64,000 bases of DNA from Scylla paramamosain (lineage: Eukaryota; Arthropoda; Malacostraca; Decapoda; Portunidae), in the NCBI RefSeq assembly GCF_035594125.1, contig NC_087156.1, positions 20,964,497-21,028,496 on the forward strand, read 5' to 3'. Position 1 is the first letter of the stretch; every line of letters starts with the position of its first letter. The translations under genes were made by a program, and so were the position numbers. Below, in pieces: positions 1 to 28,912 of this stretch. The notes under the pieces are model-generated. The model was not told the DNA's origin, did not search any database, and saw only the letters and a list, made by a program, of their open reading frames with translations.

Positions 1-67
1 TGAATTTCATTTTGTATACAAAATTTAATGTATCACAATTTGATGAATAAAATTTCTGTATCTTTAT

Positions 68-177
<110 letters not shown>

Positions 178-322
178 CCAGAATCAAGGACTCTTCTAGT
201 TGTAAGTCTTCTGGATAAAGGATTTTTAACTTGTATCTTTTCTGTTCTTAGCTACTATTGTATAACATTATTGCATCATTCATCAACAAAGCCTTGCCTT
301 AATTGCTGTGATTACTTTGCAG

Positions 323-4056
<3,734 letters not shown>

Positions 4057-4847
4057 GTTATTGTTATCTTAGAGTTTAAGATTTATTCATTAATGTTTAT
4101 CCTTCTCCATCAGCTTATTACTTTTCAGAGGAAATATACATATTTCCTACAGACATCATATTTCAGTGTGGAAATAATGCATATTGCTTGGGATTAGGAG
4201 TTATTGAACTTGCCCAGATTATATATTATTCTTTTGAGCAATATGTAATAAGATAACTATGTTTAGCAAAATTCAGTAATGTGGATGATCTACAGTCAGA
4301 GACAGAAGTCATGTCATGAACTTTGATCAAAACATCTAGTGAAAGGATATCTTTATGGTACTGCCTGCTGTGTGTCATAGGAATGGTTGATAGCACTGCC
4401 ACAAGATCTTTGATATTCACCACACATCATATGTTATGATAATTTGTATCCTTGTGAGTATCGCAATCTCAGACAAATTTAATGTCTTTTGAACCACTCA
4501 TCTTTTTGAAGCAGTAACTGAAGCACACATATGATGTTCAACATATTTGGTGAATTCTAAGACTTTCTCATATAATGTACAATAACAGGGATGTACTGTG
4601 CAATCTACATCAGATATGAAATCTCATCACAGCAAATTTTTAAACCTTTGAAATCCCCTTGCTTTAGTTTATCCATTATCACATCACCAGCAGATATGAA
4701 GCTTTGAACCCATATGTGAGCACTAACAGGGATTCAGGTTTGCTAACCATTAGCATGTAACATTGTTCAGGTTTTCATAATGTTTCACAAATTACATTTC
4801 ATAGTCAGATAAAACCTTGACATGACTTTTGTTTTTGACTATACACA

Positions 4848-5087
<240 letters not shown>

Positions 5088-5189
5088 AGTGCTATTTTAG
5101 AAAGATGTACTAATGGAATCATTTCATGAATTTATGATAAGAAGGTTTTGGTGTCAACTCAGCCTCAACACATCAAAAATAAGTGGTGG

Positions 5190-6280
5190 AGACTCATCTG
5201 CCATGTTAATTTTTCTTTAGGGGGTTCCAAGAAAGCTTTCATAATATAGTCAGCAAATGCCAATCCTGTGTTGCAGTGCCCCATGCTGCATGAGGAGCAT
5301 GTTTTACTTAAGGCCTCTGAGCAAGCATAAAAATTGGACTGGGACAAATTGACATTGGCATCTCAAGTGCATCTCTCCTTTTCATTCACTCCCAATGACC
5401 AGTATTAATTACAGTATTCATTGTGCCTTTGGTGACATGTAAATGGCTTTTTCTTGGACTGAAACACATTATGTTCTGTTCATTTTGTAGTGTTTATAGT
5501 GATGGATGCTTGGCAGACAAGTCACAGTGGTATCATTCCATCATAGATCTTCACATGTCAGGCTTGAATGGTGTCCATATAACAAAACATGTGAATTAGA
5601 AAAGTGAGACTTCCAGATTCTCATACAAAAATTCATCAAGGCAGTGAGGAATCATCTTTTTACAGCCATAGTGGTGGCATCCCAACTGCTTCCCATCAGC
5701 TACCATGCTGTAAGAATTGGATTAGAGTCCAACTGCCTTTCTCGAGAAGCTAGAAGCCATGGGGTAAAGATAAAAGGATGCCAGCACCATGGTTGTGAAA
5801 AGACAATTATTCACTGCCTCCCTGATGGATTTTCATATGACATTCTGGAAGTTTCGTGTTTTCAAATTCACGTTTTGCAACACTGATGTTATTCAAGCCT
5901 GATATGTAAAGATCTATGAAGGAATAATATCACCATGACTGTCTGCCTTGCACTCATCACTACAAACACCATAACATGAACAGAAGATAATGCATTTCAC
6001 CTCAAAAACAGAAATGATGACGTGTCACCAAAGACACAATGAATATTGACGCTGGTAACCTGCTTAATACAGGTCATTGTTGCTATGGTCATGAGTGAGG
6101 AGGAAAGATGCACTTGATATGCCAATAAGTCAAATTATCCCAGCCCAATTTATGTGCTTGCTGGGAAGCCTTGAGTAAAACTTGCTCCTGAGCAGTGTGT
6201 GCTGCAGCAACGCAAGATTGGCGTTTGCTGACTGTAGGTACACATGACATCAGTAGACTTTTTTGACATAGATATGCCCA
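5190..6280. repeat. Long inverted repeat (fold-back), arms of about 400-480 bp
   Basis: The reverse complement of roughly 5776-6270 matches roughly 5200-5683 with scattered mismatches and small indels. Anchors on the left arm are GTCAGCAAATGCCAATC (5251), TTTGGTGACATG (about 5430), ATCATAGATCTTCACAT (5541) and CATCAAGGCAGTGAGGAAT (about 5633). Each has a reverse-complement partner on the right arm, at about 6227-6211, 6031, 5914-5898 and 5832. The spacer is about 90 bp. Neither arm has a convincing ORF. It could be two head-to-head copies of an unknown repeat, or a fold-back transposon. Outer limits are approximate. Confidence 0.8.
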
Positions 6281-6290
6281 AGCATCACTG

Positions 6291-6292
<2 letters not shown>

Positions 6293-6322
<30 letters not shown>

Positions 6323-6425
6323 TACGAGTACCATCATCATCATCATTATTACAAGAACCATCATCATCATTGTCATCATCATTATCATCATTATCATCAT
6401 CATATTCATCACCATCATTATAATC
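6293..6425. repeat. (ATC)n-rich trinucleotide repeat
   Basis: An imperfect ATC array with ATT and AGA interruptions. It abuts the right arm of the long inverted repeat. The Met-rich ORF on the minus strand is an artefact of this repeat. Confidence 0.95.
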
Positions 6426-6598
6426 ACATAATTATCTTATGTATGTCTTTCTGCATTGTTGCAGTACCTTAAATCAGTCAAAGTGTCAGTCACCTCTGGG
6501 AAGCTGTTTGCAAGAGATGTCATACAAAAACTGCCCATTAGATTTATCAATATGCCAGACTGACATCCCTGTGAATGGAGTAGTCAAGGCAAGAAGCC

Positions 6599-6699
<101 letters not shown>

Positions 6700-6805
6700 T
6701 TCCTAAGACTAAATTTAAATACATCTTAACCCCTAAGCCTTTGAGAAAGAAGACATATCTTTATCAGTCTCACTTGTGAGAAATTCAGTTGCACAAGCAA
6801 TTTTT

Positions 6806-7474
<669 letters not shown>

Positions 7475-8302
7475 GATAAATAATTCAGGCCACTTCACAG
7501 GTCCCCTCCATTCATTGACTGTTTCTTGAAATATTGTTATATTCTTTTTGTGCAGTGAAAGATTGTTTAATTTCTTATTCATACCTCCGTACTTTTTTCC
7601 TTTAACTTTCATAAGCAATGTCTTCACTTTTCTCAGAATATATTCTTGTTATCATAGGGTATTCCAACTTATCTGACATGAAACTGCACAATTCATGTTT
7701 AAACACTGTGTTCTTCCATTATATACTTGATTATGTTCATATCTATAGCCATAAAAGAAAAATGCCACTCAGTTTGCATGGTGCTCACACTTAATACCCA
7801 TATACACCAGTGGTATAGGTAACAGACTATGTAATATCACTACAGAACTCTGAGTATCACTTACAAGCTCTTAGCTTAGAGTACTCAAAATATGCACATA
7901 TATGTAGAAAAGAAAATTCAATAGTTTGTCACAACAGGGACATGGATTTCAGCTAGGTCATGGTAAAGTGCAGATGTCCTACTGTTTGAGTTCCTCTCTC
8001 CAGCAGCTTAAATGTTTCCTACTCTCTTTTTTTGAAATCTTAGATTAAACAAAGTGAGCAGACTCTATTATCTTACCTGAGTTATATTTAGTAATATAAT
8101 GTCATTTATAACATTACAAGCATATCTTTTACTTGTTCCTTCTGCTGCCCTCACTCCACATGCATCAGTGTATGTTAGCATTGACATAAGAGCAGGTGAC
8201 TGGCATCATGCTGCTTTCTACAAATGAAGTGGCTGTGTTCATCATACAGCTGTCATCCAGAGCAACCTCAAGGAGTTTACAGACAGTTAGAGTATACTAA
8301 GG

Positions 8303-8596
8303 CAGGGGTTCTCAACCTTTTGCAAGCTGGGACCCCCCAAAGCTGGTTCAGTGCAGTTGGGGCCACTCTCCTCCCTGCACCATCCACTCAACCTCCTCCC
8401 CAACTATGCCTCCAATGATAGATAGATAGATAGATAGACAGAGGGAGGGCATAACAGCTGCATCTCCTTTGTAGTAATACTTAGTGAGTCTGTGATTTTC
8501 CGTGATTTTTTCCCCTCCTATTCTTTGCTTGTGAACCCTCAGGTGAGTGTCTGCACCCCCTCAGGGGAGGACACCCCCTCCAGTTGAGAACCACTG
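8303..8596. mobile_element. hAT-type non-autonomous element (MITE), 294 bp
   Basis: The left end reads CAGGGGTTCTCAACC and the reverse complement of the right end reads CAGTGGTTCTCAACT, 13 of 15 matching. Perfect 8-bp direct duplications TACTAAGG flank the element at 8295-8302 and 8597-8604. An 8-bp duplication and a CAG-GTTCTCAA terminus are hallmarks of hAT transposons of the Charlie type. There is no transposase ORF. A short (GATA)n array lies inside at about 8418-8440. Confidence 0.93.
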
Positions 8597-9103
8597 TACT
8601 AAGGAAAGAAGGTTTATTTCTGTTGGAATGAGTTATGCTTGTCATCTCTGCCACACAGTTCTCTTGAGGCTGTTGCACTGTGTGAGCTATAAACCACCAG
8701 CTGATAAACATTTGGTACTTATAGCAAGCAGTTATGAAAAAAAAAAAAAACTCGGCTGTATAGTTTCTTTAGATGAGTAGATGAGTGATTGTCAAGCACA
8801 TCTTGCATCTTTTCAACTAGCATTCAGTATTTCTTTGTAGCACTCATCCCTCCCTCACAACCTGTTTTGTATTATAACCAGGCTTGTATAACAAGTAGAT
8901 GTGAATAATTTTCTTTTGTTTGAGTTGTGGTTTAAGTCTCATTACTATGTTATGGAGACCACATCTTGTAATACAATGTTCATTTGTGAAAATTCATGTT
9001 TGCAGATTCTATAACTTATTGTATACCTGTCACACTCAAATATGCACTGACCATTTGCCTCTGTACTTAATCAGTGCCTAATCTATAAGTGAGTTGCTAT
9101 ATG

Positions 9104-9314
9104 CAAAAAAAAATAATAAATAAATAAATAAATAAATAGATAATTAATAATAATGATAATAATAATAATAATAATTTTGTTTGAGATGGTTCATGCAGGT
9201 TTCTGAAAAAAAAGGAGGGAAGATACAAGCTAATGCATCACAATGAGAACTTCATTGACTCCCACTCTAGTAGTATGTGTTACTTATCTCATCACTCTCA
9301 TTTAAACTTTTATT

Positions 9315-9349
<35 letters not shown>

Positions 9350-9350
9350 C
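9104..9350. repeat. AAAT / AAT / TTTA simple repeats
   Basis: (AAAT)n and (AAT)n lie at about 9104-9176, and a (TTTA)n run lies at about 9310-9350. Some 130 bp of unique sequence separates them. Confidence 0.85.
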
Positions 9351-10164
9351 TTATTGTTTTTTTTTAGAACTTAATTGAAAAAAAATAATTTGACATTTGA
9401 TTTATTTGTGACTGCATTTTGAAACTCATTCTTTTCTATCATGCATCACTATATTTGTGAAATGCTATTCATTCATTTTAGTAACTTACTACTCTACACT
9501 ATCATATACCCATACACTGCTTTCTTGCTGATTTTTGCCAGCTATCTCCTTTTTTTGTCAATCTATTGCTTCAATGGCAGATCATTATTTTTAATCTAGT
9601 AGTAGTGACTTCAGTCACAACTACTGCTGTTTCTGACATAATATTCATGGGTTTAGTTCTTTTCAGTTTGCCATCACATAACCTAGTTGTTCAAAATCTG
9701 CTATTCACTCCTCATTGTGGTTCACACAAGCAATGTTCCAGCATCTTGTGTTCTCTGTTCCTAGAAAATTGTTTCATCACTAAGTAGATGCTCATATAAT
9801 CCCTGGACTTTGTTCCTGCACCAAATCCCACATAGCCAGTGTTAACAAGCATACCACCAAGGCAAGTCATGTGCACCCTTTCAACTTAGTAGCAGCAGGC
9901 ATACTTTTTGCTTGCTGTGTACTAGGTGAGGGAATGAGATGAAAATCATGGCTGTCAAGAAGGCTGTACACATGTCTACTTGTATTGATTTATCATAAAA
10001 CAAAATTGGCTGCACAGGTATCTACATACTTTCATCATATTTATTAGAGAAGCATTGTGAAAGCAGCTTTTTCTCCTGTCATGCTAGCCATTGTAAGATA
10101 CATAGTCCTCAGTTCCTGGGCCACATCACTGAACAACTTGACCTCAAGCTTGTGTCTGGCTAAG

Positions 10165-10855
10165 CTAGTTTTAGCTAAAACAGCTTTTATATAGTTTGGC
10201 GTTCTAAGTCGTCTCCGCCACTTTTTCTCACCCCTCCCCCCAAGCTGCTAATTTTAAACAAGGGTCTTATCTGTCCATGTATGGAGTATGCTTCACATGT
10301 TTAAGGGGGGTTCCACTCATACCACTTTTTTTAGACAGGTTGGAATCAAAAGTTTTTCGTCTTATCAACTCCTCTCCTCTAACTGACTGTCTTCAGCCTC
10401 TTTCTCATCACCGCAATGTTACATCTCTTGCTATCTTGTCTTCAGCCACTTTCTTATCACCGCAGTGTTACATCTCTTGCTGTCTTCTGCTGCTATTTTC
10501 ATGCCAACTGCTCTTGTGATCTTGCTAACTGCATGTCTCTCATCTTCCCATGGCCTCGCTGCACAAGACTTTCTTCTTTCTCTCACCCCTATTCTCTTCA
10601 CCTCACAAATGCAAGAGTTAACTGTATTCTCAATCATTCATCCCTTTCTTTGGTAAACACTGGAACTCCCTGCTTGCTTCTGTATTTCCACCTTCCTGTG
10701 GCTTGAACTATTTCAAGAGGAAGGTTTCAAGACAATTATTCTGTAATTTTTGACTACTGCTTTGAATTGTTCAGGAACTGGCACCTTTTTTTTTTTTTTT
10801 TTTTTTTATTGCAGTTTTGTTACCCTAGGCTGGTACCCCTCCACCATAAAAAAAA
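10165..10855 (+). mobile_element. LINE-A 3' fragment (Jockey/CR1-like)
   Basis: Matches the last part of the reverse-transcriptase frame and the 3' UTR of the LINE-A copies at 15 and 57-60 kb. Shared landmarks are TCCATGTATGGAGTATGCTT, the [12 protein letters not shown] peptide and a CATAA-plus-A tail. It is truncated at the 5' end and its frame is broken. About 49 bp are tandemly duplicated inside it (10389-10485). T-rich DNA at 10787-10808 belongs to the 3' UTR. Confidence 0.88.
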
Positions 10856-11523
10856 AAATTCCTCTTCTCTTGGGTTCCACAGGATTTTGTGCATCTCCAG
10901 TATCTCACACAACAATAGTACGGCATCCCTAAGCCAGAACAACTTGGAGACATTTCTTGAAGTAATTTAACTTGAGAAGGGCCAAAGAGTTCTTGGGAAC
11001 ACTAGAGAAGATCACCATAGCACTGGAACACAGAACTTGTTGCCACAAAGGGTGCCCAAATTGTGATGCAGGAACAGAAGTTGCCAGAAACAAGCCCAAA
11101 CATTACTTTTGTGAATGGGACTTTATCTGATGTTCTGTGTAACACGTTTGGAAAATAGTCTGCCTTCCTCTTTGTTTCACAATTTCAGCAAACCATTTTT
11201 TGAATCACTGAACTCAATTGAATCTCAAAATGGTAGTTATCTTTAGAAGCAATACTCAATATTAATTTATTTTCTGGGCCATTTCTTTTTTCTGTTGAAA
11301 TATTAACACTCCATTGTTGGGTCCCATTTTTCCACAGCTTCCTCAGCTGCCTAGACTTGTGCTTATGTCATATTTCACTTCCATGTAATAAAAAATCAGC
11401 ACTGGTAGTCTTTAAGGCAAGCTTCTTTTAACTCCATATTATATTTCATAATTTTAACTTGTTAAAGAATTTCATATTACTATATTCTGCACTACATCAG
11501 TAAACTCATCCTTCTGATGTGTT

Positions 11524-11526
<3 letters not shown>

Positions 11527-11554
<28 letters not shown>
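11527..11554. repeat. (T)28 homopolymer
   Basis: An uninterrupted run of T. Confidence 0.9.
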
Positions 11555-12344
11555 AGGAAAAACAACAGCAGTTTAATTCTTTCACTTAATAATGCATGGG
11601 ATCATGTAGGTATTTTCAGTATAATTGTATGTGTTATCACCAAAGGTTACTCATTCCTCTTGTCTCATTTATATTCATTCACCCAGTTTACCAAGATTTG
11701 ATTTCTGTATAGGATCAATTGTCAACTTTTTAATGGATAAATTATCCTGCCAGCTCTATACCTCTTGTTGACATACTTGAATGTACATCTTTCATTACTC
11801 AGTTCATTCACACTAAACATCAGTATTCTACACAAATCTTTAAAACTTTACATGTTTTATCTAGTAAAACCTATACAAATAGAACTGTATTACCAGTTAT
11901 ATGTTAGTATAAAGAATTTTGTCAAAGTTGCAAGATCTGGTTCTATACTTTTATCAACATTGTATTTTCTTTTCCATTTTGTGCATAATTTATCTTATAG
12001 AATAAATTTGGGATATCTATAGAATACACATGATGTATGTTTGGAAAGGACTAAGTAAGATCTCTTCTGGTGTGAATTTTTAAGGAATTTCTAATGTATT
12101 GGAGGAGAAATGAGAAATATACATATAATGCAATTTTATTAAAAACATATTTTCAGTACTTTATATATTTTAAGCCAAAGTACATCTTGTGAATATTACA
12201 AATCTCTCCCACAATGTAAGCCAGTCAGTTATTTACAAATTACAGCTATCCTGTAATCATAATATTGTATAAATAAACAGAGTTGATCATTTATAATGTA
12301 TATAGGCTTTATTAAGAAAATATAGTTGAATTTATATGTACTTT

Positions 12345-12350
12345 TTTATT
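12345..12350 (-). terminator. Candidate polyadenylation signal of the mTERF gene
   Basis: On the minus strand AATAAA occurs 43-48 bp beyond the mTERF stop codon. This is a normal spacing for a short 3' UTR. There is no transcript evidence. Confidence 0.5.
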
Positions 12351-12392
12351 TACATAATTTTTTTTTCTAGTATTTTATAACTTATTGAAAGA

Positions 12393-23556
<11,164 letters not shown>

Positions 23557-23560
23557 CTGA

Positions 23561-23593
23561 AAAAAAATAAATAAATAAAATAAATAAATAAAA

Positions 23594-23677
<84 letters not shown>
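23561..23677. repeat. (AAAT)n plus (AT)n microsatellite
   Basis: An AAAT array at about 23561-23594 and AT repeats at 23599-23677. On the minus strand they form the region upstream of the first coding mTERF exon. Confidence 0.95.
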
Positions 23678-23682
<5 letters not shown>

Positions 23683-23996
23683 ACCATAAAGGAAAATTAT
23701 GTTTATGGAACACTTAACAACTATGGCAAGCGGAAATTCACAAGACTTCAGAGAGGATGGCACATCTTTTAATTCAGTTAAGATCTTTCACTCCAGTAAC
23801 TCATAGCTCCAATTTCACTTCCTATATATCCCTATCAACATTTCTAACTCAGTGCTTTATTATAATTTGTGCCTGAAGGAAATGATTAACTAAATAAAAA
23901 TGCCATCAAAGGACATCATATGTTTCACCATGCCAAGTTAAATAAACACGGATAAAAACGTGAGAAGAAAGAGTACACATATAATCGTTACTCTCC

Positions 23997-23997
<1 letters not shown>

Positions 23998-24045
<48 letters not shown>
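23998..24045. repeat. (AAT)n microsatellite
   Basis: About 16 AAT units in the proposed first mTERF intron. Confidence 0.95.
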
Positions 24046-24046
<1 letters not shown>

Positions 24047-24229
24047 CACGTGAAGCATTATCCTCAAACCTAATTTACCCCTAGAAAAATTCACATTTCT
24101 TCCATTACATCTGAGATGAAGACAAGACTTTGTTAATATAAAACCACCTGTAATGTTTTACAGTATAGCAGTACTACAGTAAAAACACTTGAACCACTAG
24201 CACCGGGAATGATCCAACATAGAACTTAC

Positions 24230-24922
24230 CTTTACATAAACCTTCAATTTTACTGTATAGTGAAGTTATTTACCCATAAAATATGTTTCAATACTTGATA
24301 ATACAATCATGACTTTAAAAATAATGGCAATGATACGTATACTTAAGGTGCGATATACTATAATACATCAGTATGAAGCCGGAGATTTTATTTGTTATTG
24401 TTTACAACCTTCATTCGGTGAGGCGTGTTGAGGTCGGCCCGCTCAGCTGCTTGTGGGAATATATTGCTGCAAAATTCTTCTATATAGGTTAAAAATATTT
24501 CATGAGAATTAAGCAAAAATATTCGAGATTTTTTAATCTATAAACGTAGAAGATATATTTGGCGTTGTATAATTTCGGTAATATTGGTAGAAAAATGAAA
24601 AAGTTGCACCATGGAGATATAATGTTATAGTTCCATGGGTTGTACGTGAAACAATAAGAACGGAATACAGTAAACAAAACAATCAAAAGAAAATATCACA
24701 GTTGGAGGCCATCAAGAAAGAAAGACTTAAATACAAAGGTTAGGTACCGTTTGAAAGGTCTCTCCCGAGCGGCAGAGACAGAGAGCGAGGCGAAGAAAGT
24801 GGCGAGGCACGGCGGGCCACTCGGACTATCATCCTTCATGCTGTACAGATGGTGAGTGACAACTACAGTATCCACCGGAAGCGAGCCGTTTGATCGACCG
24901 GCTTAATGATTGTACTGAAAAG
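24230..24922. promoter_or_regulatory. Putative divergent promoter and 5' noncoding exons of mTERF (-) and POLG (+)
   Basis: This segment separates two genes that read outward. It contains the only clearly GC-richer, CpG-containing stretch nearby (about 24415-24465 and 24760-24900). Both genes start their coding region just after a splice acceptor (23557 on minus, 35242 on plus), so each needs an upstream noncoding exon. A strong donor AAAG|GTAAGT lies on the minus strand at 24230. On plus, donors GATG|GTGAGT at 24851 and AAAG|GTAAGG at 24922 are suitable. No TATA box is evident. The transcription starts are inferred, not seen. Confidence 0.5.
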
Positions 24923-25204
24923 GTAAGGTTTGTTTGGTTTGCCTTGTAAACAGTACATCACTTGTTTCCTATAATCATCCGACAGCAAGGTAACAAACTT
25001 AGCTCTTCAGGTGTTTTGGCAGTTTATCCTTTCGCTACACTGTACCGCTGTGACTGGCAAAACTCCCCTTAAATGTGTTTGTATTTTGTTTGCAAGTTTA
25101 CTATGGTGAGACCATGTGTGATACGCGAGGAATGGTGGCCTTTTTTTTTTTTTCCAGCGTTGGTTCTTACGTTTATGAGGTAAATCTTACCAAAAGCGGT
25201 CCCA

Positions 25205-27945
25205 TATTTATTCGGGGTAGGTCCAGCTCGGACTGTTATCTCAACCAACTCGGACTATTCTGAAATACCAACTCAGAACATTTTGAAATTCCAACTCGGA
25301 CCATTCAGAACGACCAACTCTGGCCATTATTATTACAAACTTGAACAATCGTTTATTCCAACTGGAACTCAAGATCCAAACCTTAGCTGAATTATCAGAA
25401 TCCTCTCACCATCACTCATGTTTCATTTCTAGACTGCAGTAAGCATATCATGGGCAAGTGTTGGATGTGGCTAAATGTAGTGTGACCCCAACAGGTGCAG
25501 TTTTCCTGATTTATTAGTATATTACGAAAATTGAATATATAGGTGTAAATTACTGAACTCTATATAAATTATCTTCTAGCATCAAGCAATTTCATCACAC
25601 ACCTTTTGCATACCCTGGTCTATATTTAGTAGTAAGTACTATTCTTGAAGGCAAAGGATGCAGTACAATAAATTTGACAAAATATCAGAAGTTTAAATAG
25701 TGACAAATTGTCTAATTGTCTTTATTATAATTTAATAATTTTGCAGAAGGCATTGTTGTGTGATGGATGCAGTTTTTAGCAACATAGATCTTGTGAGACT
25801 GACAGTAAGGGAAGGTCTGGAAATAAACTGGAGGTGTGCCACATGCTCTTCTGCACAAGACCGTAATTGTGAAGTTCTAAATGAGCTTCACTCATTGAAC
25901 ATCAATGTTGACTGCTCTATTGAGGATCATCCACCTGATCAGGCACAAGTGTTGCTAGGATCAGGCACAAGCATTGGTAGAAGATATTACATATGAAAAG
26001 GTATCTTGAAAGAGGGAGCCATAAACTTATAGACAGTCTTAGTTATTCATACACATTTAAAAGGAAAACAAGTGTTGGTGTTCATTGGCAATGTACAGTG
26101 TGCAATAAAACTTTTAACTGTGGAATGACAATCTAGGAAGTGGACAATGTGTTTATCAGAGGACCAGTGAACATTCCCACCCACCAGAACCATGCCCTGT
26201 GACCACAAGTAACATGTCAAAGTTAATTAAAGAAAAAGCAATGGAGGATGTGTTTTGGCCAGCATCAGAAATTGTAGAGGAAGTGATTGTTGAAAACATA
26301 GATCCAACCATGCCCACTACTTTGCTATCTCTCCCTGTAAATCTTGCACAACAGGCAAGCAGAAGGTGGCAAACTAACAGACCTGCAGAGCCAGTTGAAT
26401 TGACCTTTGATATTAATGAGGAACACATAGGACTTAACTTTCTTCAGTACAGTGTACAGTATAAGTGTAGGGGACAGATGTCACTTACTATTTGCAACAC
26501 AAGAACAGCTTCAGTTATTTGCTAAATCAGAAAGATGGTATGTTGATGGAACATTCAAAGTTTTGAGGTGGCTCTTCATGCAGCGTTTTATCATTCACAC
26601 ATTCATGCAATGTGATGGAGACTTAAAACAAATGCCCCTTTTATTTGCTTTAATGTCTGGTAAGAAGATCAAAGACTACAAGAAAGTATTCATTAAGACT
26701 AAAGAAATCCTGGGAGAACATTTAAAAGTTCAAGAAGTAATACTTGATTTTGAGGCAGGTGTTTGGCATGTTATCCAAGATGTTTTCCCAGGTGTGGTTA
26801 TGTGTGGTTGTGTCTTTCACCAGGGACAGGGAGTTTGGCGGAAAGTCCAAGAACTCAGCCTTCAGTCTGTCTACACAAATGACAATGAAACAAAAATTTT
26901 TAAGACAATTGCTTTTGTTACTATATGTGCCTGCTTAACATATAGAAGGACTATTTTTAAGATTTTACAGGAAAACAAATAGATCGCAACCACTATCAAA
27001 TCTTTTAGAGTACGTAAACACTTCATGGATGAGGTCTGAGATGTGGCCTCCCACCACTTGGTGTGTCCTTGCAAGGAGTGTCAGAGCAAATAATGATGTT
27101 GAAGGTTGGTACTATAGACTTAATTTGAATTTGAAAGCACATAAAGGCCAACTTGATTTCCTTTCACTCATAACACTATTGTATGATGAGGCAAAACTCA
27201 TAACACTACAAGTGCATTTATTAAATGATGGAAAGATATTGCGACACCAAAAAACAAAATATACCAAGCATCGCTGACAACTTGTAAAACTTTGGGACCA
27301 ATTTTCTAATGGTCACAGATCAGCTAAAAACTTATTGAAGACAGTTTCTCATTACGTCACCATAAATGTTATGCGTGAATTTTTTTTTTGTTTCAACTAC
27401 ATTTTTTTTTGTTTTTCAACTACTACATTTTAATTTTTAGTTTCTTAGCCTTGTTGTTATACATCTTTATAGTTTTAGATTTGTTCATAATGAATTGCAC
27501 ATAATATCTTGGATGCATGAATTTTAATGTTTTGAACCTTTTATACATTTATTTTTCAACCACAATATTTTAGTTTTTATTTTTCTTCAACCTTGTTTTA
27601 CATTTTTTGTAAGTTTAGGTTTGTTAATAGTGAATTGAATACATTTTCTTGGTTGTATGAATTTTATTGCTTTAAAGCTTTTATACTTTTATTTTTCAAC
27701 TACTACATTTTTAATTTTTATATTCTTTTAACCTTGTTGTTTCAAGATTCATGTTAATAATGAATTACAATTTCATGGATGTATAAATTTTATTGTTTTA
27801 AAACTTTTGCTTTTACCTTTTGTTTTATTATTGATATGTAGATCTGGTCCAAGTTGGTCCATTATTGAGGTCTGAGTTGGTATCTTATGATTCGAGTTGG
27901 TGGTGGTCTGGTCTGAGTTGGCAATGGTCCAAGTTGGGGGTGAAC
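25205..27945 (+). mobile_element. Mutator-like element (MULE) with long repeated inverted ends
   Basis: About 2.7 kb bounded by imperfect inverted ends of some 110-125 bp. The left end (about 25215-25335) carries four or five copies of a CCAACTCGGACCATT-like word. The right end (about 27840-27940) carries the same words in inverse orientation (for example AATGGTCCAAGTTGG). The interior holds a broken MULE transposase. MULEs normally make 8-10-bp target duplications. I could not identify one here. The element starts about 280 bp beyond the last POLG 5' donor candidate. Confidence 0.85.
25760..27277 (+). pseudogene. Broken MULE transposase with FLYWCH-like zinc finger
   Basis: The frame is split by stops and shifts. 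At about 26028-26200 a zinc-finger-like stretch has WQCTVCNKTFNCG followed by HQNHAL, as in FLYWCH fingers. A MULE domain follows at 26452-26982: RWYVDGTFKVL (first Asp), MPLLFALMSGK, VILDFEAGVWHVIQDVFP (second Asp) and CGCVFHQGQGVWRK. A frame change near 26938 leads to a C-terminal piece with MWPPTTWCVLARSVRANNDV, typical of MULE proteins. An upstream 78-codon frame at 25760-25996 is part of the element but is not recognised. It is not a functional gene. Confidence 0.85.
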
Positions 27946-28230
27946 CATGTATTCTACTGCCACCCCTCTCCAGGACAAGCAAGCTTGGGGACCTGGTGGG
28001 AAAGTGGAATTTTAGGGTAGGGAAGGCCAAAATAGGCTATATTTGAGAAAAAGCAGTCTAAGGAGAAAAACACCACTTTTTAAGGGGAAATCCCTAAAAA
28101 CTAATCAATAAACAGGGAATATCCACCTGTCCATACCACTGCTACACTTGCTTAACCTTTGGAAGTTGCTAATCTGAGTAACTAGGGGGTTGCCCACACT
28201 ATGCTGTCATAACTGGTAAAATACAGTTAA

Positions 28231-28364
<134 letters not shown>

Positions 28365-28912
28365 AAGCTTGGGGAACAGGTGGGAAAGCAGGGTGTTAGG
28401 GTGGGGGAAGCTAAATTATACCAAATTTGGACATTTATAAAAAGTCTAAGAATGAGATATGATATTTTGAAAAATAAGCACCCCACCTTAAGTGCACTGA
28501 CCTAATCTAACTGTATATCTTAATAGGAAGTGGAATGTCCAGGGTGTGATTGGTTGACCTCTTCCTCATCCTCAAAGGATACTGGCACCACCAAGTATTC
28601 AGGACTCAATTGACTTCAGCAAAACATTGCACAGTCTTAAGAAATGTACATCCAAGTTGTCTTGCTTATGGAACTGCACAATAATATCATAGTACTTAAA
28701 TTTACTTCCACTGCATTTGTCTAGCATTTTGACACTGGGTACTTTTGTGGTTAAGTGGCTAACTACCATGGCTGCCATGTATACATGTGGTGATTGGCCA
28801 GAAGTACCATATTTGCTGATGTATTAGATGCAGCCCTGAATAAGATGTTACCCTATTTTACAAGGATGTTTTGTGGAAAAAAAATTGTTTCATCATAAAG
28901 TTATTGAAAAAA

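Noticed and set aside
26199..26982. Possible host zinc-finger or MULE-derived gene
   Set aside because: The frame is broken by stops and a shift, and the piece lies between MULE-type inverted ends. It is a dead transposon gene.
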